Below are positions 1-6,335 of a DNA stretch of 10,905 nt, in pieces. Source of the DNA: Capillimicrobium sp035565675 (lineage in GTDB: Bacteria > Actinomycetota > Thermoleophilia > Solirubrobacterales > Solirubrobacteraceae); contig DATMSA010000163.1 of assembly GCA_035565675.1 (NCBI GenBank), positions 1 through 10,905 on the forward strand. The letters run 5' to 3'. The notes beneath the pieces are model-generated. The model made no database searches. It was given only the letters and a program-made list of their open reading frames with translations, and was not told where the DNA came from. Position 1 is the first letter of the stretch. Every line of letters starts with the position of its first letter. Both the position numbers and the translations under genes were made by a program.

Positions 1-674
1 CCGGCATGATCGTCGGCGCGTCGGGCTCGATCCTCACGAACCTGATGGCGCAGGCGATGAACCGCTCGATCCCGTCGATCGTGGCGGGCGGCTTCGGCGG
101 CGCCGGGGCGCTGCCGTCCGGCGGCGGCGACGGCGAGCAGCGCACCGCGCGGTCGACGAGCGCCGCCGACGCCGCGGTCCAGATGGCGTACGCGTCGTCG
201 GTGATGATCGTCCCGGGCTACGGGATGGCGGTCGCGCAGGCCCAGCACGCGGTGCGGGAGCTGACGATCGAGCTCGAGAAGCGCGGGGTGGAGGTCAACT
301 TCGCCATCCACCCGGTCGCCGGGCGCATGCCGGGGCACATGAACGTGCTGCTGGCCGAGGCCGACGTGCCCTACGAGCAGCTCAAGGAGATGGACCAGGC
401 CAACCCGCTGTTCCCGCGCACCGACGTGTCGCTGATCATCGGCGCCAACGACGTCACCAACCCGGCGGCCAACGACGACCCGGGGAGCCCGATCTACGGC
501 ATGCCGATCCTCGAGGTCGACAAGTCGCGCAGCGTGATCGTGCTGAAGCGGTCGATGAGCAGCGGCTTCGCGGGGATCGACAACCCGCTGTTCTACGCGG
601 AGAACACGGCGATGCTGTTCGGCGACGCGAAGTCGTCGGTGCAGGAGATCGTCACCGAGCTGAACGAGCTCTAG
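1..674 (+). CDS. pntB: NAD(P) transhydrogenase subunit beta, C-terminal part (5' end outside window)
   Basis: This is the C-terminal half of the beta subunit of proton-translocating NAD(P) transhydrogenase, which uses the proton gradient to move hydride from NADH to NADP+ at the inner membrane. The reading frame is open from base 3, so the gene starts outside the window; about 223 codons are visible, against roughly 460 residues in a whole PntB. The visible part opens with the last membrane helix (MIVGASGSIL...) and then covers the NADP-binding domain III. Family landmarks, counted from the first visible Met, are GYGMAVAQAQ at about 71-80 (NADP Rossmann loop), HPVAGRMPGHMNVLLAEA at about 102-119, GANDVTNPAA at 146-155 and KRSMSSGFAGIDNPLF at 181-196. 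These match E. coli PntB almost block for block. The partner pntA genes should lie immediately upstream. A short hairpin follows the stop codon. Confidence 0.97.
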   Translation, partial: GMIVGASGSILTNLMAQAMNRSIPSIVAGGFGGAGALPSGGGDGEQRTARSTSAADAAVQMAYASSVMIVPGYGMAVAQAQHAVRELTIELEKRGVEVNFAIHPVAGRMPGHMNVLLAEADVPYEQLKEMDQANPLFPRTDVSLIIGANDVTNPAANDDPGSPIYGMPILEVDKSRSVIVLKRSMSSGFAGIDNPLFYAENTAMLFGDAKSSVQEIVTELNEL

Positions 675-684
675 GCCCGTCCGG

Positions 685-702
685 CCCGCTGGAAAAAGCG
701 GG
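685..702 (+). terminator. short hairpin after pntB, no U-tract
   Basis: There is a perfect 6-bp stem, CCCGCT (685-690) with AGCGGG (697-702), and a GGAAAA loop, starting 10 bases after the pntB stop. No T-run follows, so it is not a classic intrinsic terminator. It could be a weak terminator, an mRNA-end stabiliser, or chance. Confidence 0.3.
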
Positions 703-706
703 GGAC

Positions 707-712
707 GAGGAG
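707..712 (+). promoter_or_regulatory. ribosome binding site GAGGAG for the small membrane protein
   Basis: GAGGAG ends 7 bases before the GTG at 720 and supports that start. It also lies just before a TACGGT box (713-718) that ends 7 bases before an in-frame GTG at 726. A second, leaderless start two codons later is therefore possible. Confidence 0.5.
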
Positions 713-719
713 TACGGTC

Positions 720-1076
720 GTGGGGGTGAGTCCCGTGGTGGTGAAGGTGGCCGTGGGAGCCGTCCTCGCGGTGGTCCTCGTGCGGGCGTTCGTGGGACCG
801 CCGCCGGCGCGGCTGCGCCCGGTGATGGTGCTGGTGTCCGGGTTCGCCGGCGTCGTCGGCTACCCGATCGGGGCGCTCATCGCCGCCGAGGGCCATGCGA
901 CGGCCGGGTCGGTCACGATCGGCGCGGCCGTGTGCCTGGTGTCGCTGGCGGCGTGGGGCGCGCGCGGGCCCGGCGACGACGGCGGCGAGCCGCGCGGCGA
1001 GGATCCGGATCCGCCGGTCGACTGGGAGGCCTTCGACCGCGAGCGCGAGCGCTGGGAGCGGGCCGCCCACCGCTGA
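720..1076 (+). CDS. small membrane protein, three predicted helices, unknown function
   Basis: This is a 118-residue protein that I do not recognise as a named family. It has three hydrophobic segments at about residues 5-25, 33-56 and 61-79, separated by very short loops (PPPARLRP between the first two). A hydrophilic tail of about 38 residues follows, rich in Asp, Glu, Arg and Pro (DDGGEPRGEDPDPP, then DRERERWERA). The tail most likely lies in the cytoplasm and ends in a short charged helix. The GTG at 720 is chosen because GAGGAG lies 7 bases upstream; an alternative GTG at 726 would give 116 residues. It sits 45 bases after pntB in the same direction and could be co-transcribed, but the hairpin and TACGGT box between them suggest it may have its own promoter. 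Codon bias matches its neighbours, so it is very probably a real gene. The function is unknown. Confidence 0.75.
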   Translation: MGVSPVVVKVAVGAVLAVVLVRAFVGPPPARLRPVMVLVSGFAGVVGYPIGALIAAEGHATAGSVTIGAAVCLVSLAAWGARGPGDDGGEPRGEDPDPPVDWEAFDRERERWERAAHR

Positions 1077-1081
1077 CGCGC

Positions 1082-1103
1082 CGGGGAACCCCGCGGTTCC
1101 CCG
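1082..1103 (+). terminator. 9-bp perfect hairpin, probable terminator without U-tract
   Basis: CGGGGAACC (1082-1090) pairs perfectly with GGTTCCCCG (1095-1103) around a CCGC loop, starting 5 bases after the stop of the small membrane protein. The stem is strong and well placed between two independent genes, but no T-run follows. A U-less terminator is the likeliest reading. Confidence 0.5.
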
Positions 1104-1105
1104 CG

Positions 1106-1130
1106 CAGTAGTTGCACGCGCAACCGACTG
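1106..1130 (+). promoter_or_regulatory. imperfect palindrome, candidate operator of the flavin oxidoreductase gene
   Basis: CAGT-A-GTTGC-ACGC-GCAAC-CG-ACTG forms an imperfect dyad with a perfect inner GTTGC/GCAAC pair (1111-1115 and 1120-1124). It lies directly upstream of the TAGGCT box at 1132, where it would block RNA polymerase if bound by a dimeric repressor. No regulator can be assigned from the sequence. Confidence 0.4.
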
Positions 1131-1131
1131 C

Positions 1132-1137
1132 TAGGCT
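1132..1137 (+). promoter_or_regulatory. -10 box TAGGCT, candidate leaderless promoter
   Basis: TAGGCT fits the actinobacterial TANNNT -10 pattern. It ends 7 bases before the GTG at 1145, the spacing expected if transcription begins at or next to the start codon. There is no purine-rich ribosome binding site before that GTG. No convincing -35 is visible at 16-18 bases; TTGCAC at 1112 is only 14 bases away. Confidence 0.5.
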
Positions 1138-1144
1138 GGGTGAC

Positions 1145-2194
1145 GTGGAACTGGGAATCGTCACCTTCGCCGAGCGCACCGCCGACCCCGCGACCGGGGA
1201 GATCGTCAGCCCGCAGCAGCGGCTGTCGGACCTGATGGAGGAGATCGAGCTGGCCGACCGCGTCGGCCTCGACGTCTTCGGCGTCGGCGAGCACCACCGC
1301 CCCGACTTCGCGGTCTCCGCGCCCGCCGTCGCGCTCGCCGGCGCGGCCACGCGCACCGAGCGCATCCGCCTGTCCAGCGCGGTCACCGTCCTCAGCTCCG
1401 ACGACCCCGTGCGCGTCTTCGAGCAGTTCGCCACGGTCGACCTGCTCTCGAACGGCCGCGCCGAGATCATGGCCGGGCGCGGCTCGTTCACCGAGTCCTT
1501 CCCGCTGTTCGGCTACGACCTCGACGACTACGACGAGCTGTTCGCCGAGAAGCTCGACCTCCTGCTGCGCCTGCGCGAGGACGAGCCGGTCACGTGGTCG
1601 GGCCGCCTGCGCGCGCCGCTGCGCGACGTCGTCGTGCACCCGCGCCCGGTGCAGGACCCGCTGCCCGTGTGGATCGCCGTCGGCGGCAGCCCGCAGTCGA
1701 TGATCCGCGCCGGCGTGCTCGGCCTGCCGGTCGCGCTGGCGATCATCGGCGGCACCCCCGACCGCTTCGTGCCGCTCGTCGAGCTGCACCGCCGCGCCGC
1801 CGAGGAGGCCGGCCGGCCGGCGCCCGCGCTGGCGATCAACACCCACGGCTTCGTGGGGGACACGACCGCCCAGGCCGTCGACGCGTTCTTCCCCTCGTAC
1901 CGCGAGATGATGAGCCAGATCGGGCGCGAGCGCGGGTGGCCGCCGATGACCCGCGAGCAGTTCGACGCGATGCGCGGCCCCGGCGGCTCGCTGGTGCTCG
2001 GCACGCCCCAGGAGGTCGTCGAGAGGATCCTGTGCCTGCACGACCTGTTCGGCATGCAGCGCTACCTCATCCACCTGTCGGTCGGCACCGTCGACCACCA
2101 GGCCGTGCTGCGCGCGATCGAGCTGTTCGGCACCGAGGTCGCGCCCGCGGTCCGCGAGGAGATCGCCCGCCGCGAGGCGGTCGCCACCGCGTAG
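1145..2194 (+). CDS. LLM-class (luciferase-like) flavin-dependent oxidoreductase
   Basis: This 349-residue member of the bacterial luciferase-like superfamily (FMN- or F420-dependent TIM-barrel monooxygenases and oxidoreductases) is cytoplasmic, and its substrate cannot be read from sequence. It shows the N-terminal strand MELGIVTFAE, GVGEHH at 46-51, the signature region SSAVTVLSSDDPVRVFEQFA at 77-96 followed by DLLSNGRAEIMAGRGS at 99-114, and PVWIAVGGSP at 174-183. GSLVLGTPQEV near 281-291 is the usual late-barrel motif. The length is normal for the family. I chose GTG 1145 over the upstream in-frame TTG at 1112 because family members begin at MELGI and TTG 1112 would lie inside the palindrome and promoter. 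A TAGGCT box ends 7 bases before this GTG and no ribosome binding site is seen, so the mRNA is probably leaderless. The downstream GntR gene starts 43 bases later with its own promoter. Confidence 0.9.
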   Translation: MELGIVTFAERTADPATGEIVSPQQRLSDLMEEIELADRVGLDVFGVGEHHRPDFAVSAPAVALAGAATRTERIRLSSAVTVLSSDDPVRVFEQFATVDLLSNGRAEIMAGRGSFTESFPLFGYDLDDYDELFAEKLDLLLRLREDEPVTWSGRLRAPLRDVVVHPRPVQDPLPVWIAVGGSPQSMIRAGVLGLPVALAIIGGTPDRFVPLVELHRRAAEEAGRPAPALAINTHGFVGDTTAQAVDAFFPSYREMMSQIGRERGWPPMTREQFDAMRGPGGSLVLGTPQEVVERILCLHDLFGMQRYLIHLSVGTVDHQAVLRAIELFGTEVAPAVREEIARREAVATA

Positions 2195-2211
2195 CGCCCC
2201 GCGGACCGACT

Positions 2212-2220
2212 GTTCGGAAC
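2212..2220 (+). promoter_or_regulatory. operator copy 1, GTTCGGAAC
   Basis: The palindrome GTTC-G-GAAC, followed by TCT, lies just upstream of the TACGGT box (2226-2231) of the GntR regulator gene. A second copy with one base changed (GTTCCGAAC, also followed by TCT) starts 35 bases downstream. It is a likely autoregulatory site of the regulator. Confidence 0.65.
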
Positions 2221-2225
2221 TCTGC

Positions 2226-2231
2226 TACGGT
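2226..2231 (+). promoter_or_regulatory. -10 box TACGGT of the GntR regulator gene, candidate leaderless promoter
   Basis: TACGGT, preceded by TGC, ends 6 bases before the GTG at 2238. No ribosome binding site can fit between the two. The box is bracketed by the two GTTCSGAAC palindromes, so a bound repressor would cover it on both sides. Confidence 0.55.
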
Positions 2232-2237
2232 GGCGCC

Positions 2238-2927
2238 GTGGCCGGTGTTCCGAACTCTCGCCCGAGGGTCGCCGACTCGCTGTTCGCGACGCTCCTGGAC
2301 GCGATCCTCAGCGGCCGCTACGCGCCCGGGGAGCGGCTGCCCGGCCAGCGCGCGCTCGCCCGCGACCTGGGCGTGACGATGACCGCGCTGCGCGAGGCGC
2401 TCAAGCGCCTGGAGCAGATGGGCCTGATCGAGGTGCGCCACGGGGCGGGGATGGTCGTCGCCGACGTCCGCGAGCGCGGGACGCTCGACGTCCTCGCGCC
2501 GCTGCTGCTGCGCGGCGGGCGGATCGATCGCGGCGTGCTCGCCGACGTGCTTGAGGCGCGCACGCTCATGCTCGCCGAGCTGGGCGCCCTGGCGGCGCAG
2601 CGGCGCACCGACGAGCAGGCGGCCCGCCTGGCCGGCCTGGCCGAGGCGATCGCCGCCGCGCCCGACGCGGCCGCCGCCCAGGAGATCGACTTCGCGTGGG
2701 CGACGGAGCTGGCCCAGGCGGCCGGCAACCTCGTGTTCGTCCTGATCCTCAACGCGATCCGCGGCGCCTACTTCGCCCACGCCGAGCAGCTTCGCGTCAC
2801 CGCCGACCACCAGCGCCTCGCGCCGCTGTACGCGGCGGCCGCGGAGGCGATCGCCGCGCGCGACCCCGAGGCCGCGCGCGGTGCCGTCCGCGCGCTCGCG
2901 CTCGTCCAGCAGGAGGCGCTGACGTGA
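2238..2927 (+). CDS. FadR-family GntR transcriptional regulator (FCD ligand domain)
   Basis: This is a 229-residue DNA-binding regulator. Residues about 10-78 form the GntR winged helix-turn-helix: GERLPGQRALARDLGVTMTA at 31-50, LREALKRLEQMGLIEVRHGA at 51-70, then the wing GMVV. Residues about 100-225 form an all-helical FCD effector domain. Most FCD proteins bind a metal through an Asp and three His. Here the first Asp position is kept (D151), but the next ligand position appears to be Ala155 and the last appears to be Tyr198, so the effector may bind without metal, as in FadR. The GTG start is set by the TACGGT box 6 bases upstream and the N-terminal match to the family. Two GTTCSGAAC palindromes flank the promoter, and the second overlaps codons 4-6. 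The last codon overlaps the next gene (GTGA), so it most likely controls the GMC/glpD operon that it heads. The effector is unknown. Confidence 0.9.
   Translation: MAGVPNSRPRVADSLFATLLDAILSGRYAPGERLPGQRALARDLGVTMTALREALKRLEQMGLIEVRHGAGMVVADVRERGTLDVLAPLLLRGGRIDRGVLADVLEARTLMLAELGALAAQRRTDEQAARLAGLAEAIAAAPDAAAAQEIDFAWATELAQAAGNLVFVLILNAIRGAYFAHAEQLRVTADHQRLAPLYAAAAEAIAARDPEAARGAVRALALVQQEALT
2247..2255 (+). promoter_or_regulatory. operator copy 2, GTTCCGAAC, inside the start of the GntR gene
   Basis: The palindrome GTTC-C-GAAC, followed by TCT, repeats the site at 2212 with a single central change. It lies 35 bases downstream, a little over three helical turns. It encodes codons 4-6 of the regulator, so the coding sequence and the operator are superimposed. 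Confidence 0.6.
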
Positions 2928-3301
2928 GGGCGCGCGCCCGCGACGTCTTCGCCGCGCTGATCGACGCCGCCGTCATGCCCGGCCCGCCGCTGCCGCCGCT
3001 GCGCCCGGACGGGGCGCCCGCGTTCCTCGACCGGCTGCTGGACCGCTCGCCGCGGCCGAACGCGGTCGGCCTCGTCGCCGCCCTGCTCGCGCTCGACGCG
3101 CTGCCCGCGGTCGCCGGCTGGGGCGGGCGCTTTCGCACCCTCGACGCGCCCGCGCGCCGGCGGCTGCTGGACCGGCTCGACCACGTGCCGCTGGTCAAGG
3201 CGCTGCGCGGCCTGGCCCACCTGGCCTACTACGGCGAGGACGACGCGGCGCGGGCGCTCGGGTACGACGCCGACGCGGTCCTGGCGCGGGCGCGGCGATG
3301 A
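2924..3301 (+). CDS. small GMC-partner protein (gluconate 2-dehydrogenase subunit 3-like)
   Basis: This is a 125-residue, mostly helical, Ala/Leu/Arg-rich protein. Its end, GLAHLAYYGEDDAARALGYD (residues about 96-115), resembles the small proteins that precede flavin GMC dehydrogenases, comparable to subunit 3 of gluconate 2-dehydrogenase. Those subunits help the catalytic subunit fold, be exported or sit at the membrane. I see no signal peptide and no twin-arginine motif, so export is not supported here. The GTG at 2924 overlaps the regulator's stop codon as GTGA, and the gene's own stop overlaps the GMC start as ATGA. Production is therefore probably coupled to both neighbours by re-initiation. 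The frame also stays open upstream, inside the regulator gene, but a start there would run antiparallel to nothing known and ignores the overlap. Family assignment is tentative; the existence of the gene is well supported. Confidence 0.75.
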   Translation: MRARARDVFAALIDAAVMPGPPLPPLRPDGAPAFLDRLLDRSPRPNAVGLVAALLALDALPAVAGWGGRFRTLDAPARRRLLDRLDHVPLVKALRGLAHLAYYGEDDAARALGYDADAVLARARR

Positions 3302-4716
3302 GGACGCTGCGCGCCGACGTCGCGGTGGTGGGGACGGGCGCCGGCGGCGCGGTCGTCGCCAAGGAGCTGGCCGAGGCCGGCGTGCGGGTCGTCCTCGTGG
3401 AGGAGGGGCGGGCGCATCCGCCCGAGACGCTGACGGCGCGCCCGCGCGACATGCTCGTCGAGCTGTACCGCGACGCCGGCCAGACCGTGACGATCGGGTC
3501 GCCGCCGATCGTGCTGCCGCTCGGGAAGGCGGTGGGCGGGACGACGCTCGTCAACTCCGGCACCTGCTTTCGCACGCCCGGCCACGTGCTCGACCGCTGG
3601 CGCGCCGAGGACGGCCTCGACCTGGACCTCGACTTCGACCGCGTCGAGGCCGAGCTGAACGTCGCCGAGGTGCCCGCCGAGCTGGCCGGCCGCAACGCCG
3701 AGCTCGTGCGCCGCGGCGCCGCCGCGCTCGGCCTGTCGGGCGGGTACCTGCGCCGCAACGTGCGCGGCTGCGTCGGCTCCGGCGTCTGCGCGTACGGCTG
3801 CCCGGCGGGGGCCAAGCAGCACGTCGGCGCGACCTACGTGCCCAAGGCGGTCGCGGCCGGCGCCGAGCTGCTCACCGGCGTGCGGATCCGCCGCATCCGC
3901 ACCGGCCGCGACGGGGCGGTCACCGGCGTCGAGGGCGACGGCGTGCGCGTCGAGGCGCCGCGGGTCGTGCTCGCCGCCGGCGCGATCCACACGCCGGCGC
4001 TGCTGGCCGCCAACCGGCTCGGGCGCTCGCCCGCGCTGGGGCGCAACCTGTCGATCCACCCGGCCACCGCGGCGCGCGCCCGCTTCGACGAGGACGTCGT
4101 GCTGTGGGACGGCGTGCCGCAGTCCTACCACGTCGACGCGCTCGCGGGCGACGGGATCATGCTCGAGGGCATCGCCGGGCCGCCCGACTACCTCGCGATG
4201 GCGATCCCCCGGCACGGCCGCGAGCACCGCGAGCTGATGCTCGACGCGCGCCGCCTGGCCCAGTTCGGCGTGATGGTCTCCGACACCGCTCGCGGGCGCG
4301 TGCGCAGCGTGCGCGGCCGTCCGATCGTCCGCTACGACCTGGCGCCCGCCGACGCCGCCCGCTTCCAGCGCGGGCTGGAGCTGCTGGCGCGCATCTGGTT
4401 CGCCGCCGGCGCGCGCGAGGTCGTCGTGCCGGTCGCCGGCGTGCCCCCGCTGCGCGACGGCGACACCGGCCCGCTGCGGGCCGCGCGGGTCCGCCCGGCC
4501 GACCTCACGCTCATGGCCTTCCACCCGCTCGGCACCGCGCGCGCCAGCGCCGACCCGGCCCGCGGCGTCCTCGACCCCGACCTGCAGGTGCGCGGCACGC
4601 CCGGCCTGTACGTCGGCGACGGGGCGGCCGTGCCGTCGTCGCTGGGCGTCAACCCGCAGATCACGATCATGGCGCTCGCCACGCGGCTGGCCGGGCACAT
4701 AGCCTGCCGGGTGTGA
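3298..4716 (+). CDS. GMC-family FAD-dependent oxidoreductase (alcohol/polyol dehydrogenase type)
   Basis: This 472-residue glucose-methanol-choline oxidoreductase oxidises an alcohol or sugar group with FAD; the substrate is unknown. Features in order: the FAD loop GTGAGG at 12-17, with Glu35 ending the second strand (ribose contact); the family signature around GKAVGGTTLVNSGTCFRTP (76-94); a Cys-rich loop with C158, C164 and C168, ending in GCPAGAKQ (167-174); AAGAIHTP at 226-233; and the C-terminal catalytic pair H409 (in FHPLGTARAS) and N452 (in GVNPQ). The Cys loop resembles that of long-chain fatty alcohol oxidases and actinobacterial GMC dehydrogenases rather than choline oxidases. No signal peptide is seen. 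It overlaps the small partner gene upstream (ATGA) and glpD downstream (GTGA). The 3' end also carries a TAGCCT box that may serve as a glpD promoter. Confidence 0.92.
   Translation: MRTLRADVAVVGTGAGGAVVAKELAEAGVRVVLVEEGRAHPPETLTARPRDMLVELYRDAGQTVTIGSPPIVLPLGKAVGGTTLVNSGTCFRTPGHVLDRWRAEDGLDLDLDFDRVEAELNVAEVPAELAGRNAELVRRGAAALGLSGGYLRRNVRGCVGSGVCAYGCPAGAKQHVGATYVPKAVAAGAELLTGVRIRRIRTGRDGAVTGVEGDGVRVEAPRVVLAAGAIHTPALLAANRLGRSPALGRNLSIHPATAARARFDEDVVLWDGVPQSYHVDALAGDGIMLEGIAGPPDYLAMAIPRHGREHRELMLDARRLAQFGVMVSDTARGRVRSVRGRPIVRYDLAPADAARFQRGLELLARIWFAAGAREVVVPVAGVPPLRDGDTGPLRAARVRPADLTLMAFHPLGTARASADPARGVLDPDLQVRGTPGLYVGDGAAVPSSLGVNPQITIMALATRLAGHIACRV
4700..4705 (+). promoter_or_regulatory. -10 box TAGCCT inside the GMC gene, candidate internal glpD promoter
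   Basis: TAGCCT ends 7 bases before the glpD GTG at 4713, the same spacing seen at the flavin oxidoreductase gene. It is formed by the codons ATA-GCC-TGC (from His-Ile-Ala-Cys). ATA is a very unusual isoleucine codon in this GC-rich sequence, where ATC is used almost everywhere. No clear -35 is visible. Confidence 0.4.
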
Positions 4717-6335
4717 TCGCACGCGCAGACGCACTCGAGGCCCTGACCGCCGACGCGTTCGACGTCGTCGTCGTGGGCGGCGGCATCACCGGCGCCGGAT
4801 GCGCCTTCGACGCCGCCACCCGCGGCTACAGCGTCGCGCTCGTCGAGAAGCGCGACTTCGCCGCCGGCACCTCCAGCCGCTCGTCCAAGCTCGTCCACGG
4901 CGGGCTGCGCTACCTGCAGAACTTCGACCTCGGGCTGGTCCGCGAGGCGCTGCTGGAGCGCCAGCTCATGGTCACGCTCGCGCCGCACCTCGTGCACCCG
5001 CTCAAGCTCGTCGTGCCCGCGTTCGACGGCGCCCGCCCGGACCGCCTGATCGGCGCCGGCCTCAACCTCTACGACGTGATGTCGCGCGGGCGCCGCCGGC
5101 GCGGCGAGTTCGCCGAGTCGTGGAGCCCGGACCGCCACCGGGTCATCGACGGGCCCGAGGTCGTCGAGCTGCTGCCCGCGCTCGCCGACCGCAACCCCAC
5201 CTCCGGCTACCTCTTCTACGACTGCCAGACCGACGACGCCCGGCTCGTGCTCACCGTCCTGGCCGAGGCCGAGCGCTTCGGCGCCGTCGTCGCCAACCGC
5301 GTCGAGGTGACCGAGCTCGTCGACGGCGGCGTCGCGGCCGTCGACACCGAGACCGGCGAGCCGCTGCGCATCCGCGCCGCCAACGTCATCAACGCGACCG
5401 GCGTGTGGGCCGACCGCCTGCGTCCGGGCGAGCTGCGCGACGAGGCCGACATCCCGCACATCCGGCCCAGCCGCGGCACGCACGTGACGGTCGCGCACGA
5501 GACGCTGCCGCTCGTGGCGGGCGCGATCGTCCCCGCCGGCGGCGGGCGCACGATCTTCGCGCTGCCGTGGCTGGGGCGCACGCTGCTGGGCACGACCGAC
5601 AACGACTACGAGGGCGAGCTGGACTTCATCGCGCCCGACCCCGCCGACATCGACTACGTGCTCGACGCCGCCAACGCCTTCTTCGGGACCTCGCTGACGA
5701 GCGACGACCTCACCGGCGCCTACGCCGGCGTGCGGCCGCTGATCTCCTCCGGCGACCCGAAGAAGTCGGTCGACATCTCGCGCAAGGCCGAGCTGTACGA
5801 GACGTCGTCGATGATCACGATCACCGGCGGCAAGCTCACGACCTGGCGGCGGATGGCGAAGATGGCCGTCGACCGGCTCGTCGAGCGCGACGCGCGCGAC
5901 GCGCCGTGCCGCACCCACGAGATCCCGCTCGGCCAGGCGGTGGAGCCCGACGCGCTGCCGCGGGTGGCGGGGGTCGCCGACGCCGCCTACGCACACCTGG
6001 CCGCCCGCTACGGGCACGTCGCCCACGACGTGCTGCGCGTCGCCGGCGAGCGTCCCGAGCTGGCCCAGCCGATCGTCTCCGACCTCCCGGACCTGCTCGC
6101 CGAGGCCGTCCACGCCGTCCGCCACGACCAGGCGCGCTCGGTCGGCGACGTGCTCCTGCGCCGCACCCGCCTGGGCCTGCTGGCCGCTCGCGAGGTCACC
6201 TCCGAGCCGGTCGCGCGGCGCGTCGCCGCCGCGGTCGCCGGCGACCTCGGCTGGGACGAGGCGCGCGTCGACGCCGAGGTGGGCCGGTTCGCCGCGGAGG
6301 CCGAAGCGGAGGGGATCGTCGGGGCCGTCCCGTAA
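4713..6335 (+). CDS. glpD: aerobic glycerol-3-phosphate dehydrogenase
   Basis: This 540-residue FAD enzyme oxidises sn-glycerol-3-phosphate to dihydroxyacetone phosphate and passes electrons to the quinone pool at the membrane. Residues 22-29 (GGGITGAG) form the FAD loop, with Glu45 ending the second strand. SSRSSKLVHGGLRYLQ (54-69) is the hallmark GlpD block. Others are INATGVWAD (226-234), LGTTDNDYEG (292-301), AGVRPL (338-343) and TGGKLTTWRRMA (371-382). The tail from about 400 to 525 is the helical C-terminal domain of this family. The length is typical. GTG 4713 is chosen because it gives the expected short lead-in to FDVVVVGGG and overlaps the GMC stop as GTGA; starts further upstream would lie inside the GMC gene. 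No glpK or glpF is in view. The placement suggests a polyol or glycerol catabolic unit under the GntR regulator, with possible extra expression from the internal TAGCCT box. Confidence 0.95.
   Translation: MIARADALEALTADAFDVVVVGGGITGAGCAFDAATRGYSVALVEKRDFAAGTSSRSSKLVHGGLRYLQNFDLGLVREALLERQLMVTLAPHLVHPLKLVVPAFDGARPDRLIGAGLNLYDVMSRGRRRRGEFAESWSPDRHRVIDGPEVVELLPALADRNPTSGYLFYDCQTDDARLVLTVLAEAERFGAVVANRVEVTELVDGGVAAVDTETGEPLRIRAANVINATGVWADRLRPGELRDEADIPHIRPSRGTHVTVAHETLPLVAGAIVPAGGGRTIFALPWLGRTLLGTTDNDYEGELDFIAPDPADIDYVLDAANAFFGTSLTSDDLTGAYAGVRPLISSGDPKKSVDISRKAELYETSSMITITGGKLTTWRRMAKMAVDRLVERDARDAPCRTHEIPLGQAVEPDALPRVAGVADAAYAHLAARYGHVAHDVLRVAGERPELAQPIVSDLPDLLAEAVHAVRHDQARSVGDVLLRRTRLGLLAAREVTSEPVARRVAAAVAGDLGWDEARVDAEVGRFAAEAEAEGIVGAVP

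Noticed and set aside
1112..1144. Earlier TTG start for the flavin oxidoreductase (11 extra residues)
   Set aside because: The extra segment lies within the palindrome and -10 box, and family proteins begin at MELGI.
860..2098. 412-codon open frame on the minus strand across the flavin oxidoreductase gene
   Set aside because: Its translation is His/Arg/Ala/Asp-rich low-complexity sequence without family motifs, while the plus strand holds a clear luciferase-like enzyme.
2696..2923. Upstream extension of the small GMC-partner gene within the regulator gene
   Set aside because: It overlaps the regulator in another frame with Arg/Pro-rich text; the GTGA overlap at 2924 gives a far better start.
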